A DNA stretch of 64,000 nucleotides from Methanorbis furvi (GTDB lineage: Archaea; Halobacteriota; Methanomicrobia; Methanomicrobiales; Methanocorpusculaceae). The notes beneath the pieces were generated by a model. That model was given only the letters and a program-made list of their open reading frames with translations. It searched no databases and had not been told where the DNA came from. The stretch's first letter is position 1. The number at the start of each line of letters is the position of its first letter. The translations under genes were made by a program, and so were the position numbers. This document shows positions 9,533 through 18,867 of this stretch, in pieces. Location: assembly GCF_032714615.1 (NCBI RefSeq), contig NZ_JAWDKA010000010.1:23405-87404 (forward strand), in the 5' to 3' direction.

Positions 9533-10909
9533 ATGAAGGAATATAAGACAGTCTCCAAAGTTGCCGGACCTCTGCTCTTCGTTCAGAAGACCGAACCGGT
9601 AAGTTATGAAGAGCAGGTCAGTCTTGTTCTGCCCGATGGAACAATGAAACGCGGACAGGTTCTTGATACCTCCGAAGATCTCGTCGTTGTCCAGTGTTTT
9701 GAGACCACGACTGGTCTCGGCCGCGACACCGGCGTTCGCTTCCTCGGTGAGACGTTCAAGATGCCGGTCTCCAAGACCATGCTCGGACGTATTCTCTCCG
9801 GCGGAGGAAAACCGATCGACGGCGGACCTGACATTGTCCCCGACAAACGCCTTGACATCAACGGTGCTGCAATCAACCCATATGCACGCGGTTCACCCAG
9901 AGATTTCATCCAGACCGGTATCTCTACCATTGACGGAACCAACACTCTTGTCCGTGGTCAGAAGCTTCCGATCTTCTCCTCCGCTGGTCTCCCGCACAAC
10001 GAGATTGCACTGCAGATTGCCCGTCAGGCAAAAGTTCCGGGATCGACCGAAGAGTTCGCAGTCGTGTTTGCTGCAATGGGTATCACCCGTGAAGAAGCAA
10101 ACTACTTCATGGCAGACTTCGAGAGAACCGGTGCACTTGAACGTGCAGTGGTGTTCCTGAACCTTGCAGATGATCCGGCAGTCGAACGCACGGTTACCCC
10201 GCGTCTTGCACTGACCACTGCAGAGTATCTGGCATACGAGCTTGGATACCATGTGCTGGTTATCCTGACCGATATGACCAACTATTGTGAGGCACTCCGT
10301 CAGATTGGTGCTGCCCGTGAAGAAGTACCGGGCCGTCGTGGTTATCCGGGTTACATGTACACGGACCTGGCATCCATCTACGAGCGTGCAGGTATCATTA
10401 AGGGTCTGAAGGGATCTGTTACGCAGATTCCGATTCTGACGATGCCTGGTGACGATATTACCCACCCGATTCCGGATCTTACCGGATACATTACGGAAGG
10501 TCAGATCGTTATCTCTCCGGAGCTGCACCGTAAGGGTATCTACCCGCCAATCAACGTGCTGCCGTCCCTGTCCCGTCTGATGAACCTTGGTATCGGCAAG
10601 GGTCTTACCCGTGACGATCACAAGAAGGTCTCTGATATGATGTACTCGGGTTACGCAGAAGGCGTCGACCTCCGCGGCCTTGTGGCTATCGTTGGTAAGG
10701 ATGCACTTTCCGAGCGTGACCAGAAGTTCCTTGAGTTTGCAGATGCATTCGAGAACAAGTTCGTCCGTCAGGGTTCCGATGAGGACCGTACGATTGCTCA
10801 GACGCTTGATGTCGGCTGGAACATGTTTGTTCAGCTGCCGGAGAGCGAGCTTGAGAAGCGTATCGACCGTGATCTGATTAAGACCTACCACCCGAATTAC
10901 CGGAAGTGA
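9533..10909 (+). CDS. ahaB: A-type ATP synthase regulatory subunit B
   Basis: The 458-aa protein is the non-catalytic partner of subunit A. The Walker A position is replaced by [13 protein letters not shown], as is usual for subunit B, while [21 protein letters not shown] and [26 protein letters not shown] are diagnostic. It follows ahaA with a 1-nt gap and precedes ahaD by 6 nt. Confidence 0.98.
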   Translation: MKEYKTVSKVAGPLLFVQKTEPVSYEEQVSLVLPDGTMKRGQVLDTSEDLVVVQCFETTTGLGRDTGVRFLGETFKMPVSKTMLGRILSGGGKPIDGGPDIVPDKRLDINGAAINPYARGSPRDFIQTGISTIDGTNTLVRGQKLPIFSSAGLPHNEIALQIARQAKVPGSTEEFAVVFAAMGITREEANYFMADFERTGALERAVVFLNLADDPAVERTVTPRLALTTAEYLAYELGYHVLVILTDMTNYCEALRQIGAAREEVPGRRGYPGYMYTDLASIYERAGIIKGLKGSVTQIPILTMPGDDITHPIPDLTGYITEGQIVISPELHRKGIYPPINVLPSLSRLMNLGIGKGLTRDDHKKVSDMMYSGYAEGVDLRGLVAIVGKDALSERDQKFLEFADAFENKFVRQGSDEDRTIAQTLDVGWNMFVQLPESELEKRIDRDLIKTYHPNYRK

Positions 10910-10915
10910 TTTGCC

Positions 10916-11542
10916 ATGGCGCTGAATGTGAAGCCGACCAGATCCGAACTGATCAATCTGAAAAGGAGGATCAAGTTATCGGAACGCGGATATAAGCTTC
11001 TGAAGATGAAGCGCGATGGACTGATCCTTGAGTTCTTCAAGGTGCTTGCGGAGGCAAAGGATCTCCGCAATGATCTTGCTGTGAAGTACGCCCGTGCACA
11101 GGAAATGATTGCAATCGCAGAAACTGTGGAGGGAAGTATCGGAGTGAAGGCTGCGGCATTCTCGGCATCCGAGAGCCCGCAGATTGATCTCAAGAGCAAG
11201 AACATCATGGGTGTTGTTGTGCCGAAGATCGAGTCAAGGAGTGTGAAGAAGACGCTGACTGAGCGCGGGTACGGAGTTCTGGGAACTTCGTCCGCGATCG
11301 ATGAGGCGGCTGAAGCATTCGAGGATTTAGTGGAGACGATTATTCTCTCCGCAGAACTTGAGACGACGATGAAGCGTCTTCTTGATGAGATTGAAGGAAC
11401 AAAGCGCCGTGTGAATGCACTGGAGTTCAAGGTGATTCCGGAGCTGATCGAGGCACGGAACTTTATCAAGATGCGTCTCGATGAGATGGAACGCGAAGAG
11501 CTGTTCCGTATGAAGAGAGTGAAGGGCAAGTCGGAAAAATAA
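10916..11542 (+). CDS. ahaD: A-type ATP synthase subunit D (central stalk)
   Basis: The 208-aa protein has long N- and C-terminal helices that form the coiled-coil rotor shaft: the N-terminus MALNVKPTRSELINLKRRIK and the C-terminal FKVIPELIEARNFIKMRLDEMEREE are family signatures. It is the last gene of the operon. No ahaG homologue follows. A T-rich tract (11542-11590) downstream probably ends transcription. Confidence 0.95.
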   Translation: MALNVKPTRSELINLKRRIKLSERGYKLLKMKRDGLILEFFKVLAEAKDLRNDLAVKYARAQEMIAIAETVEGSIGVKAAAFSASESPQIDLKSKNIMGVVVPKIESRSVKKTLTERGYGVLGTSSAIDEAAEAFEDLVETIILSAELETTMKRLLDEIEGTKRRVNALEFKVIPELIEARNFIKMRLDEMEREELFRMKRVKGKSEK

Positions 11543-11592
11543 TTTTTATTTTTTCGATTGTCTTTTTGAAAAATTTTTTTTGAAAATATTTT
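11543..11592 (+). terminator. T-rich terminator after ATP synthase operon
   Basis: Successive T runs (TTTTTATTTTTTCG, TTTTTTTTG) follow directly after the ahaD stop; archaeal polymerase commonly terminates on such tracts. The HepT gene converges from the other strand. Confidence 0.5.
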
Positions 11593-11595
11593 TGG

Positions 11596-11937
11596 TTACG
11601 TGTTTTGATCAGAGATGAATTGGCTGATCGATTTGTGAAGTGACGGGATGTCCTGCACTACTGTGTCCCAGATGAGATCATAGTCCACGTCAAAGTATCC
11701 ATGAATCAGTTTGTCCCGTGTTCCTGCAATAAGTTTCCAGGGAATTTCATGATGCAGTGAGGTGAACTCTTGCGTGAGATTTTTTACTGCTTCGCCGATG
11801 ATCTCAAGCGATCTGACCACTGCCCTCTGACACATTTCATCCTGCATGAACATTTCATGCGAGTAGGTTGTAAGGATGTGGCAGAGGTAGGTTGTTTCCT
11901 TTTTGATGTGATGGAGGTTAGTCAGGTCGCTTTGCAT
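11596..11937 (-). CDS. hepT: HepT-type HEPN toxin (DUF86)
   Basis: The 113-aa helical protein has the HEPN catalytic motif R-x4-H at R74 and H79 followed by Tyr81 (RDKLIHGY). HepT is the ribonuclease-like toxin of the type VII HepT/MntA system, neutralised by AMPylation of the motif tyrosine by the partner MntA. Its gene lies directly after and overlaps the MntA gene (11922-12239) by 16 nt on the same strand. A second, divergent pair occurs at 59294-59945. The family call is firm; toxicity in this host is inferred. Confidence 0.88.
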   Translation of the reverse strand: MQSDLTNLHHIKKETTYLCHILTTYSHEMFMQDEMCQRAVVRSLEIIGEAVKNLTQEFTSLHHEIPWKLIAGTRDKLIHGYFDVDYDLIWDTVVQDIPSLHKSISQFISDQNT

Positions 11938-12239
11938 ATGATCAGTTCCCCTTCGATATTTGGTTTGATATAGGGGCTGATGCCTGCCTCGGTGAGGAGA
12001 TCCACTTTTCGCCCGAAGAGTTCTTCAAGAAAATCTGCGAGCCCCATGTAGTTTCTGATGTTCTTTTTTCCCGGTTGAAATGTTACCAGAACATCTATGT
12101 CAGACTCTTGGGTATCCTCTCCCCGGGATACGGAGCCGAAGATTCCAATCGTTGCAACACCATATTTTTCCGAGAGGAAGGAGAGCTCACGCTTGAGTTT
12201 TACAAGAACATCATCTTTGATGCTGTGATACACTTCCAT
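11922..12239 (-). CDS. mntA: MntA-type nucleotidyltransferase antitoxin
   Basis: The 105-aa minimal nucleotidyltransferase carries the GS-x10-DxD signature: G35-S36 and D47/D49 in GSVSRGEDTQESDIDV. MntA antitoxins transfer AMP to the tyrosine in the HEPN motif of HepT. The gene is upstream of and overlaps hepT, the standard order. It ends with the usual short C-terminal domain. Confidence 0.88.
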   Translation of the reverse strand: MEVYHSIKDDVLVKLKRELSFLSEKYGVATIGIFGSVSRGEDTQESDIDVLVTFQPGKKNIRNYMGLADFLEELFGRKVDLLTEAGISPYIKPNIEGELIICKAT

Positions 12240-12301
12240 TCTGCTGCTCTCCCAATTAAGATGTATATTGGGATTAAGAAATTATAGTATTTCCCCTCGC
12301 G

Positions 12302-12892
12302 TCACAGTTGAGGGATCTGGGGATCAGTACTTGTGAGCATCTGACACCAGTTCCCCAGTTTCCATCCGTCTTCAGTTGAAAGCAGAACAAGAGACACCGC
12401 ATCAGAGTTGGTCGCATTCGTGTTCACGTTCATCTCAAGAAAAACAAACACCGTCTCTCCTGCGGACACGTTCACGGTATCCTGCTGCAGTCGAACCGAC
12501 ATTCCGTCCGGGACATCAGTGTCAGGATCAAGGTGGACCTGGATGTCCTTCCCGGCTGGTGCCGTAATTTTCAATGAGATGAGGCCGGTCTCGCCCGGGT
12601 TTGCCACGAATACAGGGACTCGGCTCTCTGTTGCATTTCGCCGCTCCACTTTGGCAAATCCTGTACTGTTCTCAAGATCAAATCTCCACTCCACCGGAAA
12701 AATAATCTGACCCTCAACTCCCGGAGGCATGCGGTAAGAGCCCTTGTCGTAGATACCCGGGGTGAACAGGCTCGAAAACTCTGGTGTTTCATTTTCCACG
12801 GAGGTATTCTGAGGCGGCACAGTGGTACATCCTGCGGTGAATATCAGGAGGACTATTAGGAGATTAATGATTGCTATGGATTTGTATGTCAT
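12302..12892 (-). CDS. Predicted lipoprotein of unknown function
   Basis: The 196-aa protein starts with a signal peptide ending in the lipobox TAGC, with the lipidated Cys at residue 22, followed by a Thr/Pro/Asn-rich linker. The remainder looks like a beta-sandwich (PVEWRFDLENSTGFAKV, GETGLISLKITAPAG), as in exported archaeal proteins, but I do not recognise a family. It stands alone. An AT-rich TATA candidate (AATATTTAAA on the minus strand, about 12924-12935) lies about 35-40 nt before the ATG. Confidence 0.7.
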   Translation of the reverse strand: MTYKSIAIINLLIVLLIFTAGCTTVPPQNTSVENETPEFSSLFTPGIYDKGSYRMPPGVEGQIIFPVEWRFDLENSTGFAKVERRNATESRVPVFVANPGETGLISLKITAPAGKDIQVHLDPDTDVPDGMSVRLQQDTVNVSAGETVFVFLEMNVNTNATNSDAVSLVLLSTEDGWKLGNWCQMLTSTDPQIPQL

Positions 12893-13338
12893 TTTTCAGA
12901 TGCCTTTTACTTACATTAATCTGTTTTAAATATTTGTAATATTTATCCAGTGCGGCACATCTGCGCCGAAGTTCATATTTTTTGAGATAACTTTTTTGTG
13001 CGTCTTTTTTTTCAAAAAAACGTACTGTGATGTCTTGTTGGAAAATTATTCTTGATTGAATATAGGTCACTTCTGAGATTTGTGGCGCGCATATTTTCCG
13101 ATAAAAAAAAGAAAATAATTTTTTTTTTCTACCGAAAAAATTCTCGAAAAAATTATGCTCTCTGTTTGATTCACACTGATAAGTGAAATCGTCGGCGGGG
13201 AATTGATTTTTCGATAGTATGATCTTTGAAAAATATTGTGGGTAATGTATTAATAGTGCCTATTGGCATATCCTTCCTTAAGGGGATGTGGTAATCTCTA
13301 CTTCGTCCCTCGTATGATCCAGGAGATGATGGTTCTTT
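12893..13338. other. AT-rich intergenic region
   Basis: This 446-nt stretch holds two divergent promoters and many A/T runs but no convincing gene. A 68-codon minus-strand frame overlapping the lipoprotein start is rejected because the lipoprotein's TATA candidate lies inside it. AGGAGATG at about 13320-13327 is the ribosome-binding site of the gene at 13339. Confidence 0.5.
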
Positions 13339-14295
13339 ATGAGAACTGATAACGGTATCTCTCCGGTCATTGCAGTCGTGGTTTTGATTGGCCTTGTAGT
13401 GATAGCTTCAGCTATCATCGGCCTGACTATGCTTGCGACGATGGAGAATGTGTCGGGAACACCGCCAGATGTGCGGTTTCAGGTATCCGCAGACGGAGTG
13501 TGTTTGTACCATGCGGGAGGAGATGCACTGCCTCTAAGAAATCTGGTTTTTTATGATACTTCGACAAAAAAACCGATCGAAGTCAAGAATATTGAGCTGA
13601 TAAAAGGCGGGGGTACTATCTTAAAGTTTGAGGGTGATGACGATAAAAGTTTCGAGCTGAATGTCTGGGAGACAGGGGATAAGATCCGGATCATCAGTGG
13701 AAAACTGAGTGAATTGTCGATTGTGGGGCCTGACAGCAGAAACCATCCGGCACTGCTGTACATGGGAGCGAACGCGATGGTGATGCCGATCGGGGATATG
13801 GTGCCGGATGAGTGGATAGAAACGGTCGTGCCGGTAGTACCGACCGGGCCAGAAATGCCGGAAATTCCACTTGACATAAATCCAGGAATTTTTGAAGATT
13901 TAATTCAAATCCAGAAGAACAACGATAATAAGGGAATTAAATTTGATGAGAAACAATTGATTATAAATGGGGTCCTCGTGGATAGTTATGATTACAATGT
14001 CACGAATAAGGATGAAGATATCTGGATTATAGTAAGTCCGGAATATGGTGAGGGTCATACTCAGAATACCACCATTACCGTAAATGTGTATTCCCTTGTG
14101 AACGATACATACGAACTAATTTATTCTCCTCCTGCAATACCGGATACACAAGGTCTGCATGATGTAATACTGAAAATACCGAACAATTATTTGATACAAG
14201 GGGACCTATGTTACGTAACAATCTATAGAGAAGGTTCGAAGAATGGCATCATAAAATATGCTCAAAAAACAGTTGTCATTAGACTCATTCATTGA
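13339..14295 (+). CDS. Type IV pilin-like protein with diverged tail (318 aa)
   Basis: The N-terminus MRTDNGISPVIAVVVLIGLVV is an archaeal type IV pilin leader and helix. Residues up to about 165 match the protein of the cut gene at 1-693, including LYHAGGDALPLRNLVFYDT and ALLYMGANAMVMPIGDMVPDEW, at both protein and DNA level. Residues 170-318 are unrelated to that paralogue. It is a single gene with its own AGGAGATG site. The conserved head with a variable C-terminus suggests a pilin or adhesin family whose exposed part diversifies. Confidence 0.8.
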   Translation: MRTDNGISPVIAVVVLIGLVVIASAIIGLTMLATMENVSGTPPDVRFQVSADGVCLYHAGGDALPLRNLVFYDTSTKKPIEVKNIELIKGGGTILKFEGDDDKSFELNVWETGDKIRIISGKLSELSIVGPDSRNHPALLYMGANAMVMPIGDMVPDEWIETVVPVVPTGPEMPEIPLDINPGIFEDLIQIQKNNDNKGIKFDEKQLIINGVLVDSYDYNVTNKDEDIWIIVSPEYGEGHTQNTTITVNVYSLVNDTYELIYSPPAIPDTQGLHDVILKIPNNYLIQGDLCYVTIYREGSKNGIIKYAQKTVVIRLIH

Positions 14296-14553
14296 TTTCA
14301 TATGAAAAATACTCCTGTTTTTAAATCCCATTCACCCACTTTTTTTCGATGCCAAAATCCTTTACCCACTCCAACATTTAACCATCATTCATCTATAGCA
14401 AAGCCTCATATCATTTTCATAAACAACATTGCCTCCGGAGGATTCCTCCCTCAAATTTCGGCAGACACCTCGTGAATTTTTACACGAAGTAATCACAAAC
14501 AATTTTCCCCACCCATAATTTTTCCCTCTTCACTATTTTACCCAAACTGCTGT
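14296..14553. other. Intergenic region upstream of pgk
   Basis: No gene is visible. The sequence is pyrimidine-rich with T runs that could terminate transcription from 14295, a CCTCCGGAGG palindrome near 14433 and a small TCGTG/CACGA hairpin near 14471. Confidence 0.4.
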
Positions 14554-14609
14554 ACTATAAAATAAATGAATCTATGAGAGAGTCTTCGATGGATTTAATA
14601 CTCTCATAG
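14553..14609 (+). promoter_or_regulatory. pgk promoter with inverted repeat around the start site
   Basis: ACTATAAAAT (about 14554-14563) is a strong TATA box. The predicted start near 14585 is bracketed by CTATGAGAG (14572-14580) and CTCTCATAG (14601-14609), perfect 9-nt inverted arms that may bind a regulator. The ribosome-binding site GGGAGGAG is near 14660. Confidence 0.55.
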
Positions 14610-14676
14610 CGAAACGTTGTAACTACGAGTGATTACGATTCTATGATTATCTCAGATAGGGAGGAGTGATTTTTCC

Positions 14677-15900
14677 ATGAAATTTGGTACGCTTGCTGAT
14701 GTGGAAACCCGCGGAAAAACCGTAATGGTTCGCGTGGATCTGAACTCGCCGATCGATCCTTCATCGAATACAATTCTTGACGACAAACGGTTCCGCGAGC
14801 ATGTCCCAACCATTCAGGCTCTGGAGGAGTCCAAAGTTGTAGTGCTTGCCCATCAGAGCAGGCCGGGCAAAAAAGACTTCACAACGCTCGAAGCGCATGC
14901 CGAGCGGCTTGAGCGACTTTTGGATATGCCGGTGACGTATGTTGATGATATTATCGGCAGGTGCGCTAAAGAGGCGGTCCGTAAGTCGCATCCGGGCGAT
15001 GTGATTCTTCTGGAGAATGTCAGGTTTAGCGCTGAGGAGAATCTGACGATGAAGCCGGAGGACTCGCGGTACACGCATCTTGTCAGAAAACTTTCTTCGA
15101 TGGCTGACATCTTTGTGAACGATGCGTTCGGTACTGCGCACCGCTCACAACCAACGATCACTGGCCTGCCGTTTGCGATGAAGACGGTCGCAGGTCTTCT
15201 GATGGAGAAGGAAGTAAAGAATCTGTCCCGCGTTTTTACTTCAGCACCAAAACCGGTGACGTTTGTTCTCGGCGGAACAAAAGTGGATGACTCGATTGCT
15301 GTTGCAGGCCATGTTCTTGCAAATGGTACGGCAGACAAAATTGCGATCATCGGCGTTGTCGCGAATGTGTTTTATCTTGCGAAGGGGATTGATATCGGTG
15401 CGCCGTCAACGAATCTGATCAAAATTCTCGGATATGAGGATGAGGTTGCGAAGGCGAAAAAGATTCTTGATGCTTATGGTGATAAGGTTGTTCTGCCTGA
15501 GTTTGTTGCGGTGAAGGAGAACGGCGGACGCCGTGAGTATCCGGTTGAGGCAACTCCGGCTGACTGCCCGATTCTTGATATGGGCAGTGAGTCTATCGGA
15601 ATTTTTTCCGAGCTTCTCTGCAACTCGGGAACGATTGTGTTTAATGGTCCAGCAGGAATGTTTGAGGAGCGGGATTTTGCTACTGGTACGTATGAACTTC
15701 TCCATGCAGCGGCAAAGTCAGACTTCTCGGTCTGCGGCGGAGGTCATACGGCGGCGGTTATTGAGCAGCTCGGACTTGAGCCGCAGTACTCGCATCTGTC
15801 TACGGGCGGAGGGGCATGCATCGAGTTTTTGACCGGCAAGAAGCTGCCGGCGCTTGATGCGCTGGAAAAGTCATGGGAACTGTTCGGCGGGAAATTTTAA
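14677..15900 (+). CDS. pgk: Phosphoglycerate kinase
   Basis: The 407-aa enzyme interconverts 1,3-bisphosphoglycerate and 3-phosphoglycerate with ATP/ADP in glycolysis and gluconeogenesis. Diagnostic motifs are the N-terminal VMVRVDLNSPID, HQSRPG substrate loop, ENVRF, NDAFGTAHR, VLGGTKVDDS, VFNGPAGMFE and CGGGHTAA. It is a monocistronic gene with a clear promoter and a GGGAGGAG ribosome-binding site. The length is typical of archaeal enzymes. Confidence 0.97.
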   Translation: MKFGTLADVETRGKTVMVRVDLNSPIDPSSNTILDDKRFREHVPTIQALEESKVVVLAHQSRPGKKDFTTLEAHAERLERLLDMPVTYVDDIIGRCAKEAVRKSHPGDVILLENVRFSAEENLTMKPEDSRYTHLVRKLSSMADIFVNDAFGTAHRSQPTITGLPFAMKTVAGLLMEKEVKNLSRVFTSAPKPVTFVLGGTKVDDSIAVAGHVLANGTADKIAIIGVVANVFYLAKGIDIGAPSTNLIKILGYEDEVAKAKKILDAYGDKVVLPEFVAVKENGGRREYPVEATPADCPILDMGSESIGIFSELLCNSGTIVFNGPAGMFEERDFATGTYELLHAAAKSDFSVCGGGHTAAVIEQLGLEPQYSHLSTGGGACIEFLTGKKLPALDALEKSWELFGGKF

Positions 15901-15940
15901 CGTACTTCCCCCATCATTTTTTTATTTTGATCCTAAGATG

Positions 15941-17089
15941 TTATCGTATGGTAATTGTCACCGTGTGAGTCATTAGTATCCCAGCGGTGTTATTGTATGG
16001 TGCCACGGTAATTGAGCGTACATCACCTGGTTTTGCATTTGCGAGAACGGTTATTCCTGTGGGTGAGTCAGTTGGATTTTCTTTATCTTTATCTTCATCA
16101 TCATAGAAATACCATCCATCAACATCCATCCAATAATTGTACCTAGTATCTATATTACGAGCGATGGTTACCTGAACGCCTTGTTTCGGTAGACTTTCTC
16201 TCCAGATTGTAACTGTGTTGACAAAACGCAGATCCATAAAAGTGTCCATGTTATTCTCCGGATCCTCCCCATCCTTCAATAGATATTTCGTTTGAAATTT
16301 GAAAACTTTCAGGTATTTTCTAATACCCTCATCCTCTATGGAAAGATACGTAGTGACTTCTTCAGTTACAGAGGTACATTTATCATCTTCATAGTAAACA
16401 GTAAATGTCACATTATAGGATTTTTCAGAAAGAATAGCATTTAATTTGGGATAGTCATGCAAAAATAGTTTTGTATCCTTCGGATATTCTAACGGAGAAT
16501 ATTCTTTAATAGGTGTTCCGTCATCATAGTCCAATGTCCATTTTTTTACCGGGTATTCTTCCACATACGTGCTTTTATCCGTGATATTGAGTCTGTAGTT
16601 CATCACATCACAACTTATTGCTATACGTGCCCGATCACTGACTTCCTGTGGAGTCTTCCATTTCGCCCCAACCCGCATCTTTCCAGTATAGATCACCTGC
16701 TCCGTCTTATCATCAAACGTCGCCGTGATCACCATCGGATAATAGCCCTCATCAAATCCCTCTTCAAACTCAATCAGTACCGGCACCCCGTCAGAAAATA
16801 CTGTCAGGTTATTCACAGGAGTACCAATCCGTACTCCGCCAGCAGTTGCAACAGCCACCTGAACCCCTTTCATCTTCACAAGATCCTCTCCCCAGAACGT
16901 CAACTGCAGCGGCTTCGTATCATCTCCGGTAGTATGCGGCACCACTCCGATAGTCTTTCCTCCGCTGACCGCATCACCAAATCCCAAAACCGTCACTCCG
17001 ACAACCGCGGCCATCACAACCGTAATTGCAACAATGAGGATCATACCAATCACCGGTGATACTCCGCTGTTTCCTTTGCCTCGCATCAT
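15941..17089 (-). CDS. Type IV pilin N-terminal domain protein (about 382 aa)
   Basis: The N-terminal region GVSPVIGMILIVAITVVMAAVVGVTVLGFG is the archaeal Pilin_N/DUF1628 leader and helix. A polar domain of about 340 residues with many Tyr, Asp and Lys follows, consistent with a secreted beta-sandwich protein. Start choice is uncertain: tandem ATGs at 17089 and 17086 sit 1-5 nt after GGGGG, while an in-frame TTG at 17101 has no site of its own. It is probably a surface pilin or adhesin and is less related to the paralogues at 1-693 and 13339. Confidence 0.72.
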   Translation of the reverse strand: MMRGKGNSGVSPVIGMILIVAITVVMAAVVGVTVLGFGDAVSGGKTIGVVPHTTGDDTKPLQLTFWGEDLVKMKGVQVAVATAGGVRIGTPVNNLTVFSDGVPVLIEFEEGFDEGYYPMVITATFDDKTEQVIYTGKMRVGAKWKTPQEVSDRARIAISCDVMNYRLNITDKSTYVEEYPVKKWTLDYDDGTPIKEYSPLEYPKDTKLFLHDYPKLNAILSEKSYNVTFTVYYEDDKCTSVTEEVTTYLSIEDEGIRKYLKVFKFQTKYLLKDGEDPENNMDTFMDLRFVNTVTIWRESLPKQGVQVTIARNIDTRYNYWMDVDGWYFYDDEDKDKENPTDSPTGITVLANAKPGDVRSITVAPYNNTAGILMTHTVTITIR

Positions 17090-17352
17090 TCCCCCTGACA
17101 AAATAATATGTTATAGTGCGTGCTTCCTAATCAACGTATTTCCATAGTATGCTTTGATCAAAAAATCCGGAAAACATCTGATGCCGTGAACAGAAATTTT
17201 TCAAGCGAAAAAATGATTTTTATTTATCGGAATTTTTGTATACGGTTTTGTTTGAAGTAACCGGGATAAAATCCATCGAGATTTTTTCCCAACACCAACT
17301 CTATACATTGTCACAGTACCTGATCATAATGTAATCTCTTAACTCCATTATG

Positions 17353-17362
17353 TTAATATATC
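17353..17362 (+). promoter_or_regulatory. TATA box of the VTC/DUF4956/CotH cassette
   Basis: TTAATATATC would place the transcript start near 17385. It overlaps codons 2-5 of the longest reading frame (from 17350), which argues that translation starts further downstream. Confidence 0.5.
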
Positions 17363-17433
17363 TTTACAACAAACACTATCATAACGAATCTCCTGCTTGT
17401 GTTTGGGGATCGTACTCAGGAGTGGTAGACAAC

Positions 17434-18120
17434 TTGAAAGAACAAAAATTCAGACACGAACTCAAATATTACATCAACCACGCAGACTATCTCACCATCC
17501 GTCAGCGGATGTCAACCATCGCAGGCAGTGACGAACATGCAGATGAAAACGGAACCTACAAAATCCGCAGCCTCTACTTTGACACCCCGGGCGACAAAGC
17601 CCTCTACGAAAAACTCTACGGCATCAACAATCGCGAGAAATTTCGCATCAGACTTTACAACAACGACGACTCATTCGTTCGCCTCGAAAAAAAGACCAAA
17701 GTAAACGCACTCACCTGCAAAATATCAGCCCCCGTCACCCGCGACCAGTGTGAAAAACTGCTTGTCGGAGACACCGACTGGATGAAAAATGCCGGACACG
17801 CTCTTCTCACCGAACTCTACGCAAAAATGCGGTACGAACAACTCCGGCCAAAAACTCTCGTCGACTACACCCGCGAACCCTTCACCTATGGGCCCGGAAA
17901 TGTCAGAGTCACCCTTGACTCCAACATTACCACCGGCATCAGAACAACCGACCTCTTCGACCCGGCAATGCCGACCATCTCAACCTATGGCGTCTCAGTC
18001 ATCATCCTCGAAGTAAAATACGACAACTATCTCCCTGACATCATCAGAAACATGATTCAGGTCGAAAACAGAAAAGCAACAGCCTTCTCCAAATACGCCG
18101 TCGCTCGGATGTTTGGATAA
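17434..18120 (+). CDS. VTC-domain protein (polyphosphate polymerase fold)
   Basis: The protein has the tunnel-fold VTC signature of basic and acidic residues lining the active site: KFRHELKYYI, KIRSLYFDTP, REKFRIRLYN, VRLEKKTKV, LVDYTREPF, RVTLDSNI and ILEVKYDNYLP. Characterised VTC domains make polyphosphate from ATP. The frame extends to 17350, but the TATA box overlaps that start. TTG at 17434 lies 11 nt after AGGAG and gives 228 aa beginning just before the conserved domain; the start remains uncertain. It is followed by DUF4956 and CotH genes, a trio known to recur in bacteria, so the products probably act together at the membrane. Confidence 0.85.
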   Translation: MKEQKFRHELKYYINHADYLTIRQRMSTIAGSDEHADENGTYKIRSLYFDTPGDKALYEKLYGINNREKFRIRLYNNDDSFVRLEKKTKVNALTCKISAPVTRDQCEKLLVGDTDWMKNAGHALLTELYAKMRYEQLRPKTLVDYTREPFTYGPGNVRVTLDSNITTGIRTTDLFDPAMPTISTYGVSVIILEVKYDNYLPDIIRNMIQVENRKATAFSKYAVARMFG

Positions 18121-18179
18121 TTACAGGATACTCATCATGACATTATACACATCATACCAATTACCTGGAGGCGAGAATT

Positions 18180-18863
18180 GTGGCAGAACAGCTGACCTTT
18201 AACGACATCCTCTCCTCAAACCTCCTGACCACCGTGACCTCATTCTCGCTCACGGACATGATCATAGCCATGGGCCTTGCCTTCGTACTCGGTCTTTTCA
18301 TTTTCTTCGTCTACAAACAAACCTACAGCGGAGTCATGTACTCATCAGGCTTTGGCATATCCCTCATTGCCATGGCCCTCATCACCACCATGATCATCAT
18401 CGCTATCGGCTCCAACATCATCCTGTCTCTCGGAATGGTTGGTGCACTCTCGATTGTTCGGTTCCGGTCCGCAGTCAAAGATCCCATGGACATCACCTAC
18501 TTGTTCTGGGCAATTTCTGCCGGAATCGTTCTCGGTGCAGGCCTCATCCCGCTTGCCTTCTTCGGTTCGATTGCGATCGGTGTCTTTTTGCTCGTCTTCT
18601 CCCGCAAAAAATCCCGCGACCAGCCATTCATTCTGGTTGTCGACTGTGATGGAGATGCAACCGAGAAGAAGATCATGGACATCCTCTCGCTCAGCGTGAA
18701 GAAACTCGTCCTCAGGTCCAAAACCGTTCGGACCGGCTCGGTCGAGCTGACCGTTGAGGTCAGACTCGCAGGCGAGACCAGCGAGTTCATCAACCGCATC
18801 GCAACGCTTCCCGGAGTCTCAAGCGCCGTTCTTGTCACGTACAACGGAGAGTATCTCACGTAA
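18180..18863 (+). CDS. DUF4956 membrane protein
   Basis: The 227-aa protein has about four membrane helices in residues 25-140 followed by a cytosolic domain. The segment GALSIVRFRSAVKDPMDITYLFWAISAGI is the conserved core of DUF4956. The start is GTG at 18180, about 9 nt after GGAGGCG. The family has no established biochemical role but is commonly encoded beside VTC and CotH proteins, as here. The cotH ATG follows the stop by 4 nt, so the two are one transcript. Confidence 0.88.
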   Translation: MAEQLTFNDILSSNLLTTVTSFSLTDMIIAMGLAFVLGLFIFFVYKQTYSGVMYSSGFGISLIAMALITTMIIIAIGSNIILSLGMVGALSIVRFRSAVKDPMDITYLFWAISAGIVLGAGLIPLAFFGSIAIGVFLLVFSRKKSRDQPFILVVDCDGDATEKKIMDILSLSVKKLVLRSKTVRTGSVELTVEVRLAGETSEFINRIATLPGVSSAVLVTYNGEYLT

Positions 18864-18867
18864 AATC

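Noticed and set aside
9893..10891. 332-codon minus-strand frame
   Set aside because: Antisense shadow of ahaB produced by codon bias.
12864..13070. 68-codon minus-strand frame
   Set aside because: It overlaps the lipoprotein start and its TATA candidate; the composition is just AT-rich (Lys/Tyr/Asn).
17350..17433. N-terminal extension of the VTC protein from ATG 17350
   Set aside because: The predicted TATA box overlaps these codons and the added residues show no domain similarity.
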